DNA of 64,000 bases from the NCBI GenBank assembly GCA_035445085.1, contig DAOMQA010000003.1, forward strand, positions 62,001-126,000, given 5' to 3'. Both the position numbers and the translations under genes were made by a program. The stretch is from JBDHXE01 sp035445085. GTDB lineage: Bacteria > Bacteroidota > Ignavibacteria > Kapaibacteriales > UBA2268. Positions 1 through 9,072 of this stretch are shown here, one piece after another. Numbering within the stretch: position 1 is the first letter of the stretch; each line of letters starts with the position of its first letter. The notes beneath the pieces are model-generated. The model was not told where the DNA came from, ran no database searches, and saw only the letters and a list, made by a program, of their open reading frames with translations.

Positions 1-838
1 TAAATATATAGCTGGTAAGGCCCCGTACTTAAATCAAAACTTCTTTATTATTAGAACGATTGTAGTTTTCTTAATAATGTTTTTGTTTTACTTCTTGTTG
101 GCTGGTCGTTCTTTAAAGCAAGATAAAACTAAAAATGCATCTTTAACAAAGTTATCAGGTAGAATATCTGCTGCATTTATGCCAATATTTGCTATTTCTA
201 TTACAGTAGTTAGTATGGATTGGCTTATGAGTTTGGAACCAAAATGGTTCTCTACAATTTTTGGCGTTTATTACTTTGCGGGTGCTGTATTGGCGGCTTT
301 GTCTACAATTACTTTTGTTACAATTATTCTTACAGAAAAAGGCTACCTAAGCAAATACGTTACTGAAGACCATTATTATAATTTTGGTGCTTTGCTTTTC
401 GCTTTTGTAATGTTTTGGGCTTATATTGCTTTCTCACAATTTATGTTGATTTGGTATGCTAATATCCCAGACGAAACAAGATGGTATATGAATAGAGGCG
501 AAGACTGGTTCTATGTGTCGATTGGATTAATATTTATTAAATTCATTATTCCATATCTAATACTACTTTTCAGATCTTCTAAGAGTAATCCAAAAATATT
601 AAAGTTTGTTTCTGTATGGATTTTCTTAGCTCATTATTACGACTTATACTGGATGATTATGCCAGACTACACTATGAAAACTGCTTCTAATAGTCCTATT
701 TATTCTTGGTTTGAATTGTCATCACCATTAATAGTTATTGGCTTAGTGATAGTTTCATTTATGTTGTTTGCGAAAAATAAAAATCTAATGCCAATTGGCG
801 ACCCTAAATTTAAAAAAGGTTTAGAATTTCATTTATAA
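1..838 (+). CDS. actF: Alternative complex III subunit ActF (3' part, start outside window)
   Basis: Membrane subunit of alternative complex III, which oxidises quinol and passes electrons to cytochrome c. The frame is open from base 2 to the stop at 838, so the gene begins upstream of the window. Seven hydrophobic helices are visible. The segment FWAYIAFSQFMLIWYANIP and the SMDWLMSLEP loop are typical of the ActC/ActF (NrfD-like) quinone-binding subunits, and position next to a cytochrome c, SCO and oxidase genes favours ActF over ActC. The next gene starts 10 bases downstream, so it is part of one operon. The first Met at 77 is internal and not the true start. Confidence 0.85.
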   Translation, partial: KYIAGKAPYLNQNFFIIRTIVVFLIMFLFYFLLAGRSLKQDKTKNASLTKLSGRISAAFMPIFAISITVVSMDWLMSLEPKWFSTIFGVYYFAGAVLAALSTITFVTIILTEKGYLSKYVTEDHYYNFGALLFAFVMFWAYIAFSQFMLIWYANIPDETRWYMNRGEDWFYVSIGLIFIKFIIPYLILLFRSSKSNPKILKFVSVWIFLAHYYDLYWMIMPDYTMKTASNSPIYSWFELSSPLIVIGLVIVSFMLFAKNKNLMPIGDPKFKKGLEFHL

Positions 839-848
839 TTGAGGAATT

Positions 849-1793
849 ATGGATAACTTTAAAAGACCCGAAGACGAAATTAATTTTTCTAATTTACTTA
901 AAAATCCAATGAGATTAATTGGATTAATATTTCCTATTACATTAATTTTGATTATTGCTGTCGGTATGTATTGGGTTTATAATATGGATTCTGCTTTCCT
1001 CAATAGAATTCCAGATGTAAAACTAAAACGCGATACCGTAGCAACTGAATTAGTGCAAAAGAAAGGTGCTGCCGTTGTTGGTGTAAATATTGTCGAAGCT
1101 GCTCTATCCACCAAAGAGCAAGTAGCTAAAGGCAAAGAATTATACGCTGCAAATTGTACTTCTTGTCATGGCACAGATGGTAAAGGGGACGGCGTTGCTG
1201 CCGCTGCCCTTAACCCAAAGCCACGTAATTTTACTTCTAAAGACGGCTGGGTTGTAGGCCGTAAGTTTTCTGAAATGTATAAGACTTTAGAAGAAGGAAT
1301 TGCTGGTACAGGAATGGTTTCATACAACTTCCTTCCTATTCCTGATAGAGTGGCTATTATCCACTATCTACACTCTATTATGGGAGATTATCCAAAAAAT
1401 ACTCCTGCTGAATTGGAAGAGTTAGCTACTACATATAAATTAAATGAAGGTAAAGCTGAGCCAAATCAGATTCCTGTTGCTAAAGCTATGAAGCTTTTAG
1501 TTACAGAGAATTCCACCAATTTTGATTTGGATAAAAAATTAGCTACATCTATTGTTGATGTTAATAATCCTGATTTTAGCTTAATTAAACAAACTGTGGA
1601 TAATCCGTTGAGAGTTGCTACATTCTTAAGAAAAGATAAAGAATGGACAGCTTCTATGGATTTATTTTATACTAAAATTTCTTATAACTTGAATTATAGT
1701 GGATTTAATTCATCATTTTTAAGACTTAACAAGGAAGATATAAATAAATTATATAATTACTTCCAAAATTTAATGAATATTAAACAAGTTTAA
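849..1793 (+). CDS. Membrane-anchored mono-haem cytochrome c of the complex III/oxidase operon
   Basis: Probably carries electrons between alternative complex III and the terminal oxidase. One transmembrane helix (about residues 21-45) anchors a periplasmic domain. A single haem c site CTSCH lies at residues 103-107, followed by GKGDG, as in class I cytochromes, and Met in GTGMVSY (about 155) is a plausible axial ligand. The last 120 residues have no motif I recognise. A GAGG ribosome site precedes the ATG. It lies between actF and the SCO gene, where other Bacteroidota operons carry the ActE-type cytochrome, but 314 residues is long for ActE, so I do not give that symbol. Confidence 0.85.
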   Translation: MDNFKRPEDEINFSNLLKNPMRLIGLIFPITLILIIAVGMYWVYNMDSAFLNRIPDVKLKRDTVATELVQKKGAAVVGVNIVEAALSTKEQVAKGKELYAANCTSCHGTDGKGDGVAAAALNPKPRNFTSKDGWVVGRKFSEMYKTLEEGIAGTGMVSYNFLPIPDRVAIIHYLHSIMGDYPKNTPAELEELATTYKLNEGKAEPNQIPVAKAMKLLVTENSTNFDLDKKLATSIVDVNNPDFSLIKQTVDNPLRVATFLRKDKEWTASMDLFYTKISYNLNYSGFNSSFLRLNKEDINKLYNYFQNLMNIKQV

Positions 1794-1805
1794 TGAAGAG
1801 ATGAA

Positions 1806-2600
1806 ATGAAAAAACTCACTCTATCAATTTGCCTGATACTTTGTTTAGGAGCAACTAAGTTTTTAGCAGAGGATAGACTTGAAGTAGGAATTGAGTACGA
1901 CAAAAAATTAGGTCAATTCGTTGACCTAAATTTGTCGTTTACAGACTCAGATGGCTCAATAAAAAAATTGAAAGATATTATTAAAAAGCCAACTGTTTTA
2001 TCCTTAGTATATTATCATTGCCCGGGTATTTGTAGTCCCTTACTTACTAACTTAGGTAAAGTAATCGACCAAGCTCAAGTAGAGCCGGGCAAAGATTATC
2101 AAGTATTAACCATCAGCTTTGACCCTAAAGAAGATGCCCCGCTTGCGGCTAAGTGGAAAAATAATTACCTTAAATCATTAAAAAGACCTGTAAAATCAGA
2201 AGATTGGTCTTTTATGGTTGGAGATAGCTTAAATATAGCTAAAATTACCGACCAAGTTGGATTTAGATACAAATCCGACGGTAAAGATGATTATATTCAC
2301 TCAGGAGCCCTCATTGTATTGGGAACAGATGGAAAAATCGATAGGTATCTATTAGGTACTGATTATTTACCTTTCGACTTTAAAATGGCGGTATATGAAA
2401 CTGCAAAAGGTATTGCTGCACCGCCAATTTCCAGAATGTTAGCATATTGCTATAGCTATGATCCTAATGGCAGAACTTATGTATTTAATTTTACAAAAGT
2501 TGCCGGCACCATAATATTTGTTGGTGCGGGTGTTCTGCTGCTTACTTTGATATTAAAAGGTCGTTCTAAAAATTCCAATAATGGAGGTCTTAATGTCTGA
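1806..2600 (+). CDS. SCO1/SenC family copper chaperone
   Basis: Periplasmic thioredoxin-fold protein that delivers copper to the CuA site of oxidase subunit II. The signal sequence is followed by the metal-binding CPGIC motif (Cys72 and Cys76) and the conserved His165 in YIHSG, giving the complete Cys-Cys-His copper site. A C-terminal hydrophobic helix (TIIFVGAGVLLLTLIL) probably anchors it. The stop overlaps the start of the oxidase subunit I gene by eight bases, and the ribosome site for that gene lies inside this one, so the two are likely coupled in translation. Family assignment is secure. Confidence 0.93.
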   Translation: MKKLTLSICLILCLGATKFLAEDRLEVGIEYDKKLGQFVDLNLSFTDSDGSIKKLKDIIKKPTVLSLVYYHCPGICSPLLTNLGKVIDQAQVEPGKDYQVLTISFDPKEDAPLAAKWKNNYLKSLKRPVKSEDWSFMVGDSLNIAKITDQVGFRYKSDGKDDYIHSGALIVLGTDGKIDRYLLGTDYLPFDFKMAVYETAKGIAAPPISRMLAYCYSYDPNGRTYVFNFTKVAGTIIFVGAGVLLLTLILKGRSKNSNNGGLNV

Positions 2601-4236
2601 TTCTACAGTTGCGTCAAGCAATTACGTGAATTATTTCGACTACAAAGGAAAGTATAGTGGTATTGGTGCGTGGTTGCTTACTGTTGACCACAAACGCATA
2701 GGCTTGCTTTACTTGTTCTCGATTATTACATTCTTTCTTGTAGGTATGACTCTCGGATTCTTTATGAGATTAGAGATGTTAACTACTGGTGAGACAATAA
2801 TGAAACCGCAAACTTACAATGCTTTGTTTACATTGCATGGTATAGTGATGGTTTTCTTGGTAATCATTCCTGGTATTCCTGCCGGTTTCGGGAATTTCTT
2901 TCTACCAATTTTGATTGGGGCAGAAGATGTTGCTTTTCCTAAATGGAATCTAACATCATGGTATTTATATACAATCGGTGGTTTATTTGTTATCGTATCA
3001 CTTTTTCTTAGTGGCGGTCCTATTGATACTGGTTGGACTTTTTATGCTCCCTATAGTCTTCGTACTGGGACGCAAGTTATTCTGCCTCTTTTAGGCGCTT
3101 TTATTCTTGGTTTTTCTTCAGTTTTGACAGGGCTTAATTTCATAGTTACTGTTCATCGCTTAAGAGCACCCGGAATGAGTTTCTTTAAAATGCCTTTATT
3201 TGTATGGTCTTTATATTCTACTGCATGGATACAAATAATAGGTACTCCAATAATAGGTATTACTATTTTATTAGTAATTGTTGAGCGTTTATTTGGCGTT
3301 GGTGTATTCGACCCAGCTATGGGGGGAGATCCAATTCTGTTTCAACACTTATTTTGGATATATTCGCACCCTGCTGTATATATTATGATATTGCCAGCAA
3401 TGGGTGTAGTCTCTGAAATAATTCCAACATTTTCTAGGAGAACCATTTTTGGTTATACTGCCGTTGCAATGTCTAGCTTAGCTATTGCATTTGTTGGAAC
3501 ATTAGTTTGGGGACATCATATGTTCACTTCAGGAATGAGTGATGAATCTCGCTGGATATATTCATTCCTTACATTCATTGTGGCTTTACCTTCGGGTGTA
3601 AAAGTATTTAACTGGGTAGCTACAATGTACAAGGCTTCGATAAAACCTGAAACGCCGTTCTTATTTGTAATGGCTTTTATTTTCTTGTTCTCTATTGGAG
3701 GTTTAACAGGGCTGACTGTTGGCGCTTTGGCTACAGATATCCACCTTCATGATACTTATTTCGTAGTTGGGCACTTCCACTATGTAATGTTTGGTGGTAC
3801 AATGTTTATATTTTTTGCTGGCTTGCATTATTGGTTCCCAAAAATGTTTGGCAGAATGTATAACGCAAAAGTCGCAAATACTGCTTTAGTGTTTATGGTT
3901 GTTGGTTTCAATATGCTATATTTTACTTTCTTTATACTTGGTTACTTAGGTATGCCACGTAGGTATTATGATTATTTACCAGAATTTCATAATTTGCATG
4001 TAGTTGCAACCGTTGGATCGTGGGTTATGATTACAGGCATATTAATAATGTTCGGAAATTTATTTATAGCTATGAAAAAAGGTAAAAAGGCAGTTGCAAA
4101 CCCTTGGGGAGGTATGACATTAGAATGGTCTATACCATCGCCACCACCTATGACCAACTTCGTAAAAATGCCAACGGTGAAATATGGTCCTTATGATTAT
4201 GAACATTATGAAGAGGTAATGAAGAATGAGCACTAA
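2593..4236 (+). CDS. ctaD: Cytochrome c oxidase subunit I (A2-type haem-copper oxidase)
   Basis: Catalytic subunit of the terminal oxidase; it reduces oxygen and pumps protons. About twelve helices are present. All haem and copper ligands are visible: the low-spin haem His in TLHGIVMVF, the CuB ligands at His259 (with Tyr263 for the His-Tyr crosslink) and His308-His309, and His394/His396 in GHFHYV. Helix VI reads YSHPAVY rather than GHPEVY. The Glu of A1 oxidases is therefore absent and the Tyr-Ser pair typical of A2 oxidases such as Rhodothermus caa3 is present. I chose the ATG at 2593 rather than 2581 because GGAGG at 2583-2587 sits five bases before it. Confidence 0.96.
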   Translation: MSDSTVASSNYVNYFDYKGKYSGIGAWLLTVDHKRIGLLYLFSIITFFLVGMTLGFFMRLEMLTTGETIMKPQTYNALFTLHGIVMVFLVIIPGIPAGFGNFFLPILIGAEDVAFPKWNLTSWYLYTIGGLFVIVSLFLSGGPIDTGWTFYAPYSLRTGTQVILPLLGAFILGFSSVLTGLNFIVTVHRLRAPGMSFFKMPLFVWSLYSTAWIQIIGTPIIGITILLVIVERLFGVGVFDPAMGGDPILFQHLFWIYSHPAVYIMILPAMGVVSEIIPTFSRRTIFGYTAVAMSSLAIAFVGTLVWGHHMFTSGMSDESRWIYSFLTFIVALPSGVKVFNWVATMYKASIKPETPFLFVMAFIFLFSIGGLTGLTVGALATDIHLHDTYFVVGHFHYVMFGGTMFIFFAGLHYWFPKMFGRMYNAKVANTALVFMVVGFNMLYFTFFILGYLGMPRRYYDYLPEFHNLHVVATVGSWVMITGILIMFGNLFIAMKKGKKAVANPWGGMTLEWSIPSPPPMTNFVKMPTVKYGPYDYEHYEEVMKNEH

Positions 4237-4885
4237 TATTAATGCTGAAGCTATAACTAATTTATCGCACCAAGAAGCCCATACCGAAGGGCATGTTCAT
4301 CGCGATGACTACGGTTCTAAATTAGGAATGTGGTTGTTTCTTTTTACCGAATTGCTTTTGTTCGGAGGTCTATTTGTTTTATATATGGCATATAGGCACG
4401 ATTATTTCCCGATGTTTCAATTAGGAGCAAAGGAACTTAAAATTTATATGGGTGGACTTAATACCTTAGTTTTGCTTACAAGTAGTTTAACAATGGTATT
4501 ATCTATTACCGCATTACAAAGAAAAAGCATCAAAGGCTCGATATTTTGGCTTTTAACAACTATATTTTTTGCCTTTGGTTTTTTAATTATAAAATTTTTA
4601 GAGTGGTCCGAAAAATATCACCATGGCTTATTTCCAAAGGCTGAAAACCTACTAAATCAACCTGAAGGCGTGAAAGTATTTTTCGGCTTATATTATACTA
4701 TGACTGGTTTACATGGTATTCACGTTATTATTGGTATTCTTATATTATCATATATGGTGATTAGAATACTGAATGGTAAAGTAACACCAGATAAATTCGT
4801 CCCACTTGAGAACGCTGGTTTATACTGGCACTTAGTAGATCTTATATGGATATTTTTATTCCCATTATTTTATTTATTACATTGA
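4226..4885 (+). CDS. ctaE: Cytochrome c oxidase subunit III
   Basis: Integral membrane subunit of the haem-copper oxidase. After a His-rich soluble N-terminus (about 30 residues), five or so helices follow with family landmarks: KLGMWLFLFTELLLFGG, FGLYYTMTGLHGIHVIIG and the C-terminal YWHLVDLIWIFLFPLFY. At 219 residues it is the usual length of bacterial subunit III. The start overlaps the end of subunit I by 11 bases, which suggests coupled translation. Subunit IV follows eight bases downstream. Confidence 0.95.
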   Translation: MSTNINAEAITNLSHQEAHTEGHVHRDDYGSKLGMWLFLFTELLLFGGLFVLYMAYRHDYFPMFQLGAKELKIYMGGLNTLVLLTSSLTMVLSITALQRKSIKGSIFWLLTTIFFAFGFLIIKFLEWSEKYHHGLFPKAENLLNQPEGVKVFFGLYYTMTGLHGIHVIIGILILSYMVIRILNGKVTPDKFVPLENAGLYWHLVDLIWIFLFPLFYLLH

Positions 4886-4893
4886 GGTAACTT

Positions 4894-5202
4894 ATGATAG
4901 ATAGTCAAAAAGATGATGGGAGAATTGCCCACGCTCACTCGCCGACTTATGGCGTTAATATAATGGTGTGGCTTACACTGGTGTCGCTGACTGTGATTAC
5001 TATTGCTATAGCTGGACTTAATTTAGGCACTTTTACTTTGGCAGTGGCACTTTTAATTGCCGCTATCAAATCGTATTATGTTGTTTCTTACTTTATGCAT
5101 ATCAAATTTGAAGACAAGTTATTTAAAATTTGCTTGATATTTGTTTTATGTATTGTTCTCGTTGTTATGGTTTTAACTGCTTTTGACGTATTTTATAGGT
5201 AG
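4894..5202 (+). CDS. Cytochrome c oxidase subunit IV (prokaryotic type)
   Basis: Small membrane subunit, 102 residues, with three predicted helices (about 25-45, 48-68 and 75-97). The segment SYYVVSYFMHIKFEDKLFK matches the conserved core of the prokaryotic CtaF/CyoD-like subunit IV family, including the YFMHIKFE signature. A GAGG ribosome site lies upstream. It is between subunits III and II in the oxidase operon and its end is ten bases before the start chosen for subunit II. It stabilises the complex in known relatives; it carries no redox ligand. Confidence 0.9.
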   Translation: MIDSQKDDGRIAHAHSPTYGVNIMVWLTLVSLTVITIAIAGLNLGTFTLAVALLIAAIKSYYVVSYFMHIKFEDKLFKICLIFVLCIVLVVMVLTAFDVFYR

Positions 5203-5212
5203 GGAGGAAAAA

Positions 5213-5848
5213 ATGTTTAATAATGCTTCTAATTATGCTAATTCTGTTGATTCAGTAATGATGCTAATTACTGTAATCTCTGCCATATTGTTGTTCGGAG
5301 TAACTTTTGTAATGATTTACTTCGTATTTAGGTATAGTAGAAAGAGAAACCCGGTTGCTACCCAAATTCATGAAAACTTAGGCTTAGAAATAGCCTTTGT
5401 TGTTATTCCTACTATTTTAGTTATGATAATGTTTTGGTATGGCTTCGATGGTTTTAGAAAGCTACGTGCAGAAACTGACGGGGCTTATGAAGTAAAGGCT
5501 TATGCCTTTATGTGGGGTTGGAATTTTCAATATGAAAATGGAAAACAATCAGATACTTTATATATACCGCTGAGTAAGATTACAAAAGTTCGTTTAACAT
5601 CGCGAGATGTTGTTCATAGTTTTTTTATACCTGCTTTTAGATTAAAAGAAGACGTTGTTGCTGGGAAAGAGCATTATGTTGTGCTTACTCCTAAAGAAGT
5701 AGGGTCTTATGATATAGCTTGTGCAGAATATTGTGGCTTAAATCACTCTAAAATGTACACACGCTTAAAGGTATTAAAAGATGATGAATTTAATCAATGG
5801 TTGCAGGGCGGTATTGCCAATAATAATAGTACAAATAAGCAACAATAA
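5213..5848 (+). CDS. ctaC: Cytochrome c oxidase subunit II with CuA site
   Basis: Receives electrons from cytochrome c at the binuclear CuA centre. Two N-terminal helices are followed by a periplasmic cupredoxin domain. The CuA ligands are complete: His in VVHSFFIP, then CAEYCGLNHSKM with Cys170, Cys174, His178 and Met181. No CxxCH is present, so this is not a fused caa3-type subunit II; the haem c domains of this operon are on separate proteins. I chose the ATG at 5213, five bases after GGGAGG (5202-5207), over an upstream TTG at 5183 that would overlap subunit IV. This subunit is encoded after III and IV, unlike the commoner II-I-III order. Confidence 0.95.
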   Translation: MFNNASNYANSVDSVMMLITVISAILLFGVTFVMIYFVFRYSRKRNPVATQIHENLGLEIAFVVIPTILVMIMFWYGFDGFRKLRAETDGAYEVKAYAFMWGWNFQYENGKQSDTLYIPLSKITKVRLTSRDVVHSFFIPAFRLKEDVVAGKEHYVVLTPKEVGSYDIACAEYCGLNHSKMYTRLKVLKDDEFNQWLQGGIANNNSTNKQQ

Positions 5849-5904
5849 TGTTGCATATTTAGTAACTAAATGAAAAAGAATAATTTATTCATACATATAA
5901 TATA

Positions 5905-6777
5905 ATGACTAATAATTTACATAAACTATATAGAAATTTGTTTGAATTAGGCAAAGTAAGAGTTACTTCTTTTGTTGCCATATCTGGCTCTGTTGGCTAT
6001 GTTCTAGCAAAGGGGAGTATTGATTTTGACTTATTATTAGCAACGCTCGGAATATTGATTTTATCAATCGGAGGAGCTGCTTTTAATAATATTCAGGAAA
6101 TTAATACTGACGCCCTTATGAATAGAACTAAATCCCGTCCATTGCCCACAAATAGAATGTCTAAAAAGCAAGCTATTCTTTGGGCTTCTATATTTTTGTA
6201 TGGTGGTATGTTGTTATTGTATTTTATCTTTGGCCTGCAGACGTTAATTTTAGGCTTTGCGACTTTTGTAGCGTATAATTTAATATATACTCCTTTAAAG
6301 AAACATACTCTTTTAGCTGTAATACCCGGCGCTATATCCGGTGTATTACCGCCTATTATTGGCTGGTCAGCAGGGAATGGTTCTTTACAAGACCCTAAAA
6401 TTTTGGCTCTGAGCATATTCTTTTTTATTTGGCAAATTCCTCATACTTGGTTTGTAATGCTTATCTATGATAATGATTATAGGCAAGCGGGGTTCCCTAC
6501 TCCATCTAAATATTTAACAGAAGAACAACTAAAAAAGATTACTTATATTGGAGTAGCCACGTTAGCATCGTCTTGTATGCTAATACCATATTTGGGCGGC
6601 ACTAATAGTATTGTTACAAATATATTATTGCTTTTGGCAGGATTTGTAATAGTATGGCGAACTCGTTCTTTAGTAATCAAATACGACAAAAGTTTTAATT
6701 TAAAACATGCCTTTTTAGATATTAATCTATATGTATTATCAGTCGTAATTTTATTAATGATTGATAAATTTGTATAA
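5905..6777 (+). CDS. ctaB: Protohaem IX farnesyltransferase (haem O synthase)
   Basis: UbiA-superfamily membrane prenyltransferase that adds a farnesyl group to haem b, making haem O for the oxidase. It has about eight or nine helices in 290 residues, the normal length. The first prenyl-diphosphate motif appears as NIQEINTDALMNRTKSRPLP, and the family signature DNDYRQAGFPT is present near residue 190. It lies in the oxidase operon after subunit II, with a 56-base gap. A haem A synthase gene (ctaA) is not seen in this window. Confidence 0.94.
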   Translation: MTNNLHKLYRNLFELGKVRVTSFVAISGSVGYVLAKGSIDFDLLLATLGILILSIGGAAFNNIQEINTDALMNRTKSRPLPTNRMSKKQAILWASIFLYGGMLLLYFIFGLQTLILGFATFVAYNLIYTPLKKHTLLAVIPGAISGVLPPIIGWSAGNGSLQDPKILALSIFFFIWQIPHTWFVMLIYDNDYRQAGFPTPSKYLTEEQLKKITYIGVATLASSCMLIPYLGGTNSIVTNILLLLAGFVIVWRTRSLVIKYDKSFNLKHAFLDINLYVLSVVILLMIDKFV

Positions 6778-6800
6778 CAATAGTACAACGAGGACAATTT

Positions 6801-8126
6801 ATGAATTTCTTAGACAAATTAGTAATTCCACAGCCAGACTATAACCTAAATATGCTTAATGCTCTTTTGGTATTAGCCTTAGCTGTTTATATTATATATA
6901 ATGCAACAATGTTCGGTTCGATACTCTTATCTGTATTTTTTAAAAGAAAAAGTAAGTCTAACGAGGATAATTCTGCGAAGACTGCTCTTTCATATGCTGC
7001 GTTGGTTACAGATAAGTTTATGTATGCGTTTGGGCTTAGCATTGTTCCATTTCTTTCGATTATATTTATTTATACTCAACTTTTACATAAGGCAAACCCC
7101 GAAATTGCAGCTTATTTGATGTATGCATTCGTTCTTTATGTAATTGGCTTAGCTCTTGCTTTTTTATATAACAAAGTACTTGCTACTGGCAGTAAATCGG
7201 CTAATGATGACAAATCATTTAATTTGCAAGGTATCAACCTTGCATCATATTCAAGATTTAACCCATATGGATTTATATCATTAGTGTTTCAATTGCTATC
7301 TTATTGGATATTAATTGCATCTATAAATTTAGCAAGCCATCAAAGCCATTGGGCTAATGATGGTTTTGTTAAAATGCTATTCTCAATAGATTCAATAGTT
7401 GATTTTACACAATTTATTATTATTTCCTTATCATTAGCAGCTATTACATTCCTTTTCAGAAATTACTCTTGGGATAAGAAAAATATTAATGGCGATGAAG
7501 TTAATTCATCTATATTCAAATCTAATCTATGGATAGCTTTAATCTCATCTATCTTGGTATCGACTTTCTTTGCCATTGGTATCTGGACACTTGCTAAACA
7601 ATCATTTAGCACTTCAATTTTCTTTGCCTCAATAGCTGGTGTTATATTAGTTGTTTTATCTCTTCAATGGCTTTATGTGTCGTATAGAGATAAAAAATTT
7701 AACTTAATAAACTATGCTTATTTGGCTATGATTATTGTTGTCTTTATATTTGCATTCAGAGATAAGACAGCTTTTGCTGTTTCGAATAAGGCAAACGTAG
7801 TTACTTTGAATGAAGATTATAATGTGCATCATGATGAGTTTGTTGCTTCTCTGGGTTTAGGTAAAAAAGAAATTAATGGCGGTGAAATTTATTCGGGTAG
7901 ATGTGTTGCTTGTCATAGAGACGAGGATTCACCTACAGCCCCAGCTCATAAAAATGTAATTAAAAAGTATTTATCTCAAGCGGACCCAAAAGCTGCATTA
8001 GTTAAGTTTATTATGAGCCCTGTAAAAGTAAATCCAGCTTACCCGCCTATGCCAAATCCAGGATTAACGCCTGCTGAAGCAAATGCGGTAGCAGAGTTTA
8101 TGGTTAGTAAATATAGTACAAAATAA
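6801..8126 (+). CDS. Polytopic membrane protein with C-terminal cytochrome c domain
   Basis: Last gene of the respiratory operon. The first 330 residues contain about eight hydrophobic helices with no motif I can name. The C-terminal 80 residues form a small class I cytochrome c domain: haem site CVACH at about residues 368-372 and a likely Met ligand in YPPMPNPGLT. A GAGG ribosome site precedes the ATG. A role as a membrane-tethered electron donor for the oxidase, replacing the domain missing from subunit II, is inference from location and architecture. The membrane part could have its own redox or transport role. Confidence 0.75.
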   Translation: MNFLDKLVIPQPDYNLNMLNALLVLALAVYIIYNATMFGSILLSVFFKRKSKSNEDNSAKTALSYAALVTDKFMYAFGLSIVPFLSIIFIYTQLLHKANPEIAAYLMYAFVLYVIGLALAFLYNKVLATGSKSANDDKSFNLQGINLASYSRFNPYGFISLVFQLLSYWILIASINLASHQSHWANDGFVKMLFSIDSIVDFTQFIIISLSLAAITFLFRNYSWDKKNINGDEVNSSIFKSNLWIALISSILVSTFFAIGIWTLAKQSFSTSIFFASIAGVILVVLSLQWLYVSYRDKKFNLINYAYLAMIIVVFIFAFRDKTAFAVSNKANVVTLNEDYNVHHDEFVASLGLGKKEINGGEIYSGRCVACHRDEDSPTAPAHKNVIKKYLSQADPKAALVKFIMSPVKVNPAYPPMPNPGLTPAEANAVAEFMVSKYSTK

Positions 8127-8149
8127 TTTGACACAAAACACAAAATAAT

Positions 8150-9040
8150 ATGATTAAAAATATAATTGCCGGATCTAAAAATCCGGCTTTCTTGCCTATA
8201 AAAATGTTTTATTACTACTTGTTTAACAAGTATTATGAAATAAATAATTTGATAGATAAAATTCAAATTAATGATGATAAATCATTATATATCGTTCTAA
8301 AAAATAGCATCAAGTTGCTATATAAGCCATATACTTTAGATGCAGATATTAATTTTACAGAAAGATATAAATATGGGCAAAAATCGAAGATGGACAAGAT
8401 ACTTAATGTAGAAAAGTACTACTTTATCTATGATTTGATGCACGAAATTTATGTAAAGAATGATTATTTTAAGTTCTTTAATATCAAAACTGATGATGTC
8501 GTGTTAGATGCGGGTGCAAATATTGGCTTATTTACTGTCTTAGCGGGTAAAAAGCTAAATAATACTGGCATGGTGATAGCCGTTGAACCTGACGATAATA
8601 ATTTTGAAATGCTCCAAGCTAATATCGAGTTGAATAATTTAAAAAATATAAGCCCATATAAAAAAGGTTTATGGTCTAAAAATACGAATTTAGAATTTTT
8701 AATTGGCAATCGCCCAGGCGAGCATTCGCTAATAGATAATGAACAATCATCTGGAAAGAAAGTTGTTATCGAATGTGTGTCATTAGACTCCTTATTAGAT
8801 ACTTTTGCTATACCGAACTTCGATTTTATAAAAATGGATATTGAAGGTGCAGAAATTGAAGTCGTTCTAAATTCCATCAAAGTATTAGAAAATACTAAAA
8901 CTAAATGGGTGATTGAAGCCTTGCATTCAGTAGATGGCGTACCAGCTTTCAAGAAGATAATACCATTTTTACAGAAAAATAATTTTAAAATTTTGAGTGA
9001 AGCCGATAGCTATCGGGGTACAATTTACGCTGTAAAGTAA
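8150..9040 (+). CDS. FkbM family SAM-dependent methyltransferase
   Basis: Predicted O-methyltransferase, often acting on sugars or polyketide/lipid-linked intermediates; the substrate is unknown. The SAM-binding motif I is VVLDAGANIGLFTVLAGKK (about 117-135), followed by the acidic strand IAVEPDDNNFEML and the FkbM signature FDFIKMDIEGAEIEVV with the following helix. The start is uncertain: ATG at 8150 has no clear ribosome site and lies upstream of a terminator-like hairpin, so ATG at 8204 is a real alternative, giving 278 residues. It is followed by a sugar-type oxidoreductase gene, which is compatible with surface-glycan modification, but this is inference. Confidence 0.85.
   Translation: MIKNIIAGSKNPAFLPIKMFYYYLFNKYYEINNLIDKIQINDDKSLYIVLKNSIKLLYKPYTLDADINFTERYKYGQKSKMDKILNVEKYYFIYDLMHEIYVKNDYFKFFNIKTDDVVLDAGANIGLFTVLAGKKLNNTGMVIAVEPDDNNFEMLQANIELNNLKNISPYKKGLWSKNTNLEFLIGNRPGEHSLIDNEQSSGKKVVIECVSLDSLLDTFAIPNFDFIKMDIEGAEIEVVLNSIKVLENTKTKWVIEALHSVDGVPAFKKIIPFLQKNNFKILSEADSYRGTIYAVK
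8168..8193 (+). terminator. Candidate intrinsic terminator of the respiratory operon
   Basis: GCCGGAT at 8168-8174 pairs perfectly with ATCCGGC at 8181-8187 around a six-base loop, followed by TTTCTT. It begins 41 bases after the stop of the last cytochrome gene, a typical spacing. It also falls inside the first codons of the FkbM gene if that gene starts at 8150. Confidence 0.6.
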
Positions 9041-9072
9041 ATTTAAAATTATTTTTTTAAGATTTATAAACT

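Noticed and set aside
2581..2592. Upstream ATG for oxidase subunit I
   Set aside because: The ribosome site GGAGG would lie inside the first codons; the ATG at 2593 has it at the right spacing.
5183..5212. Upstream TTG for oxidase subunit II
   Set aside because: It overlaps subunit IV and has no ribosome site, while ATG 5213 follows GGGAGG.
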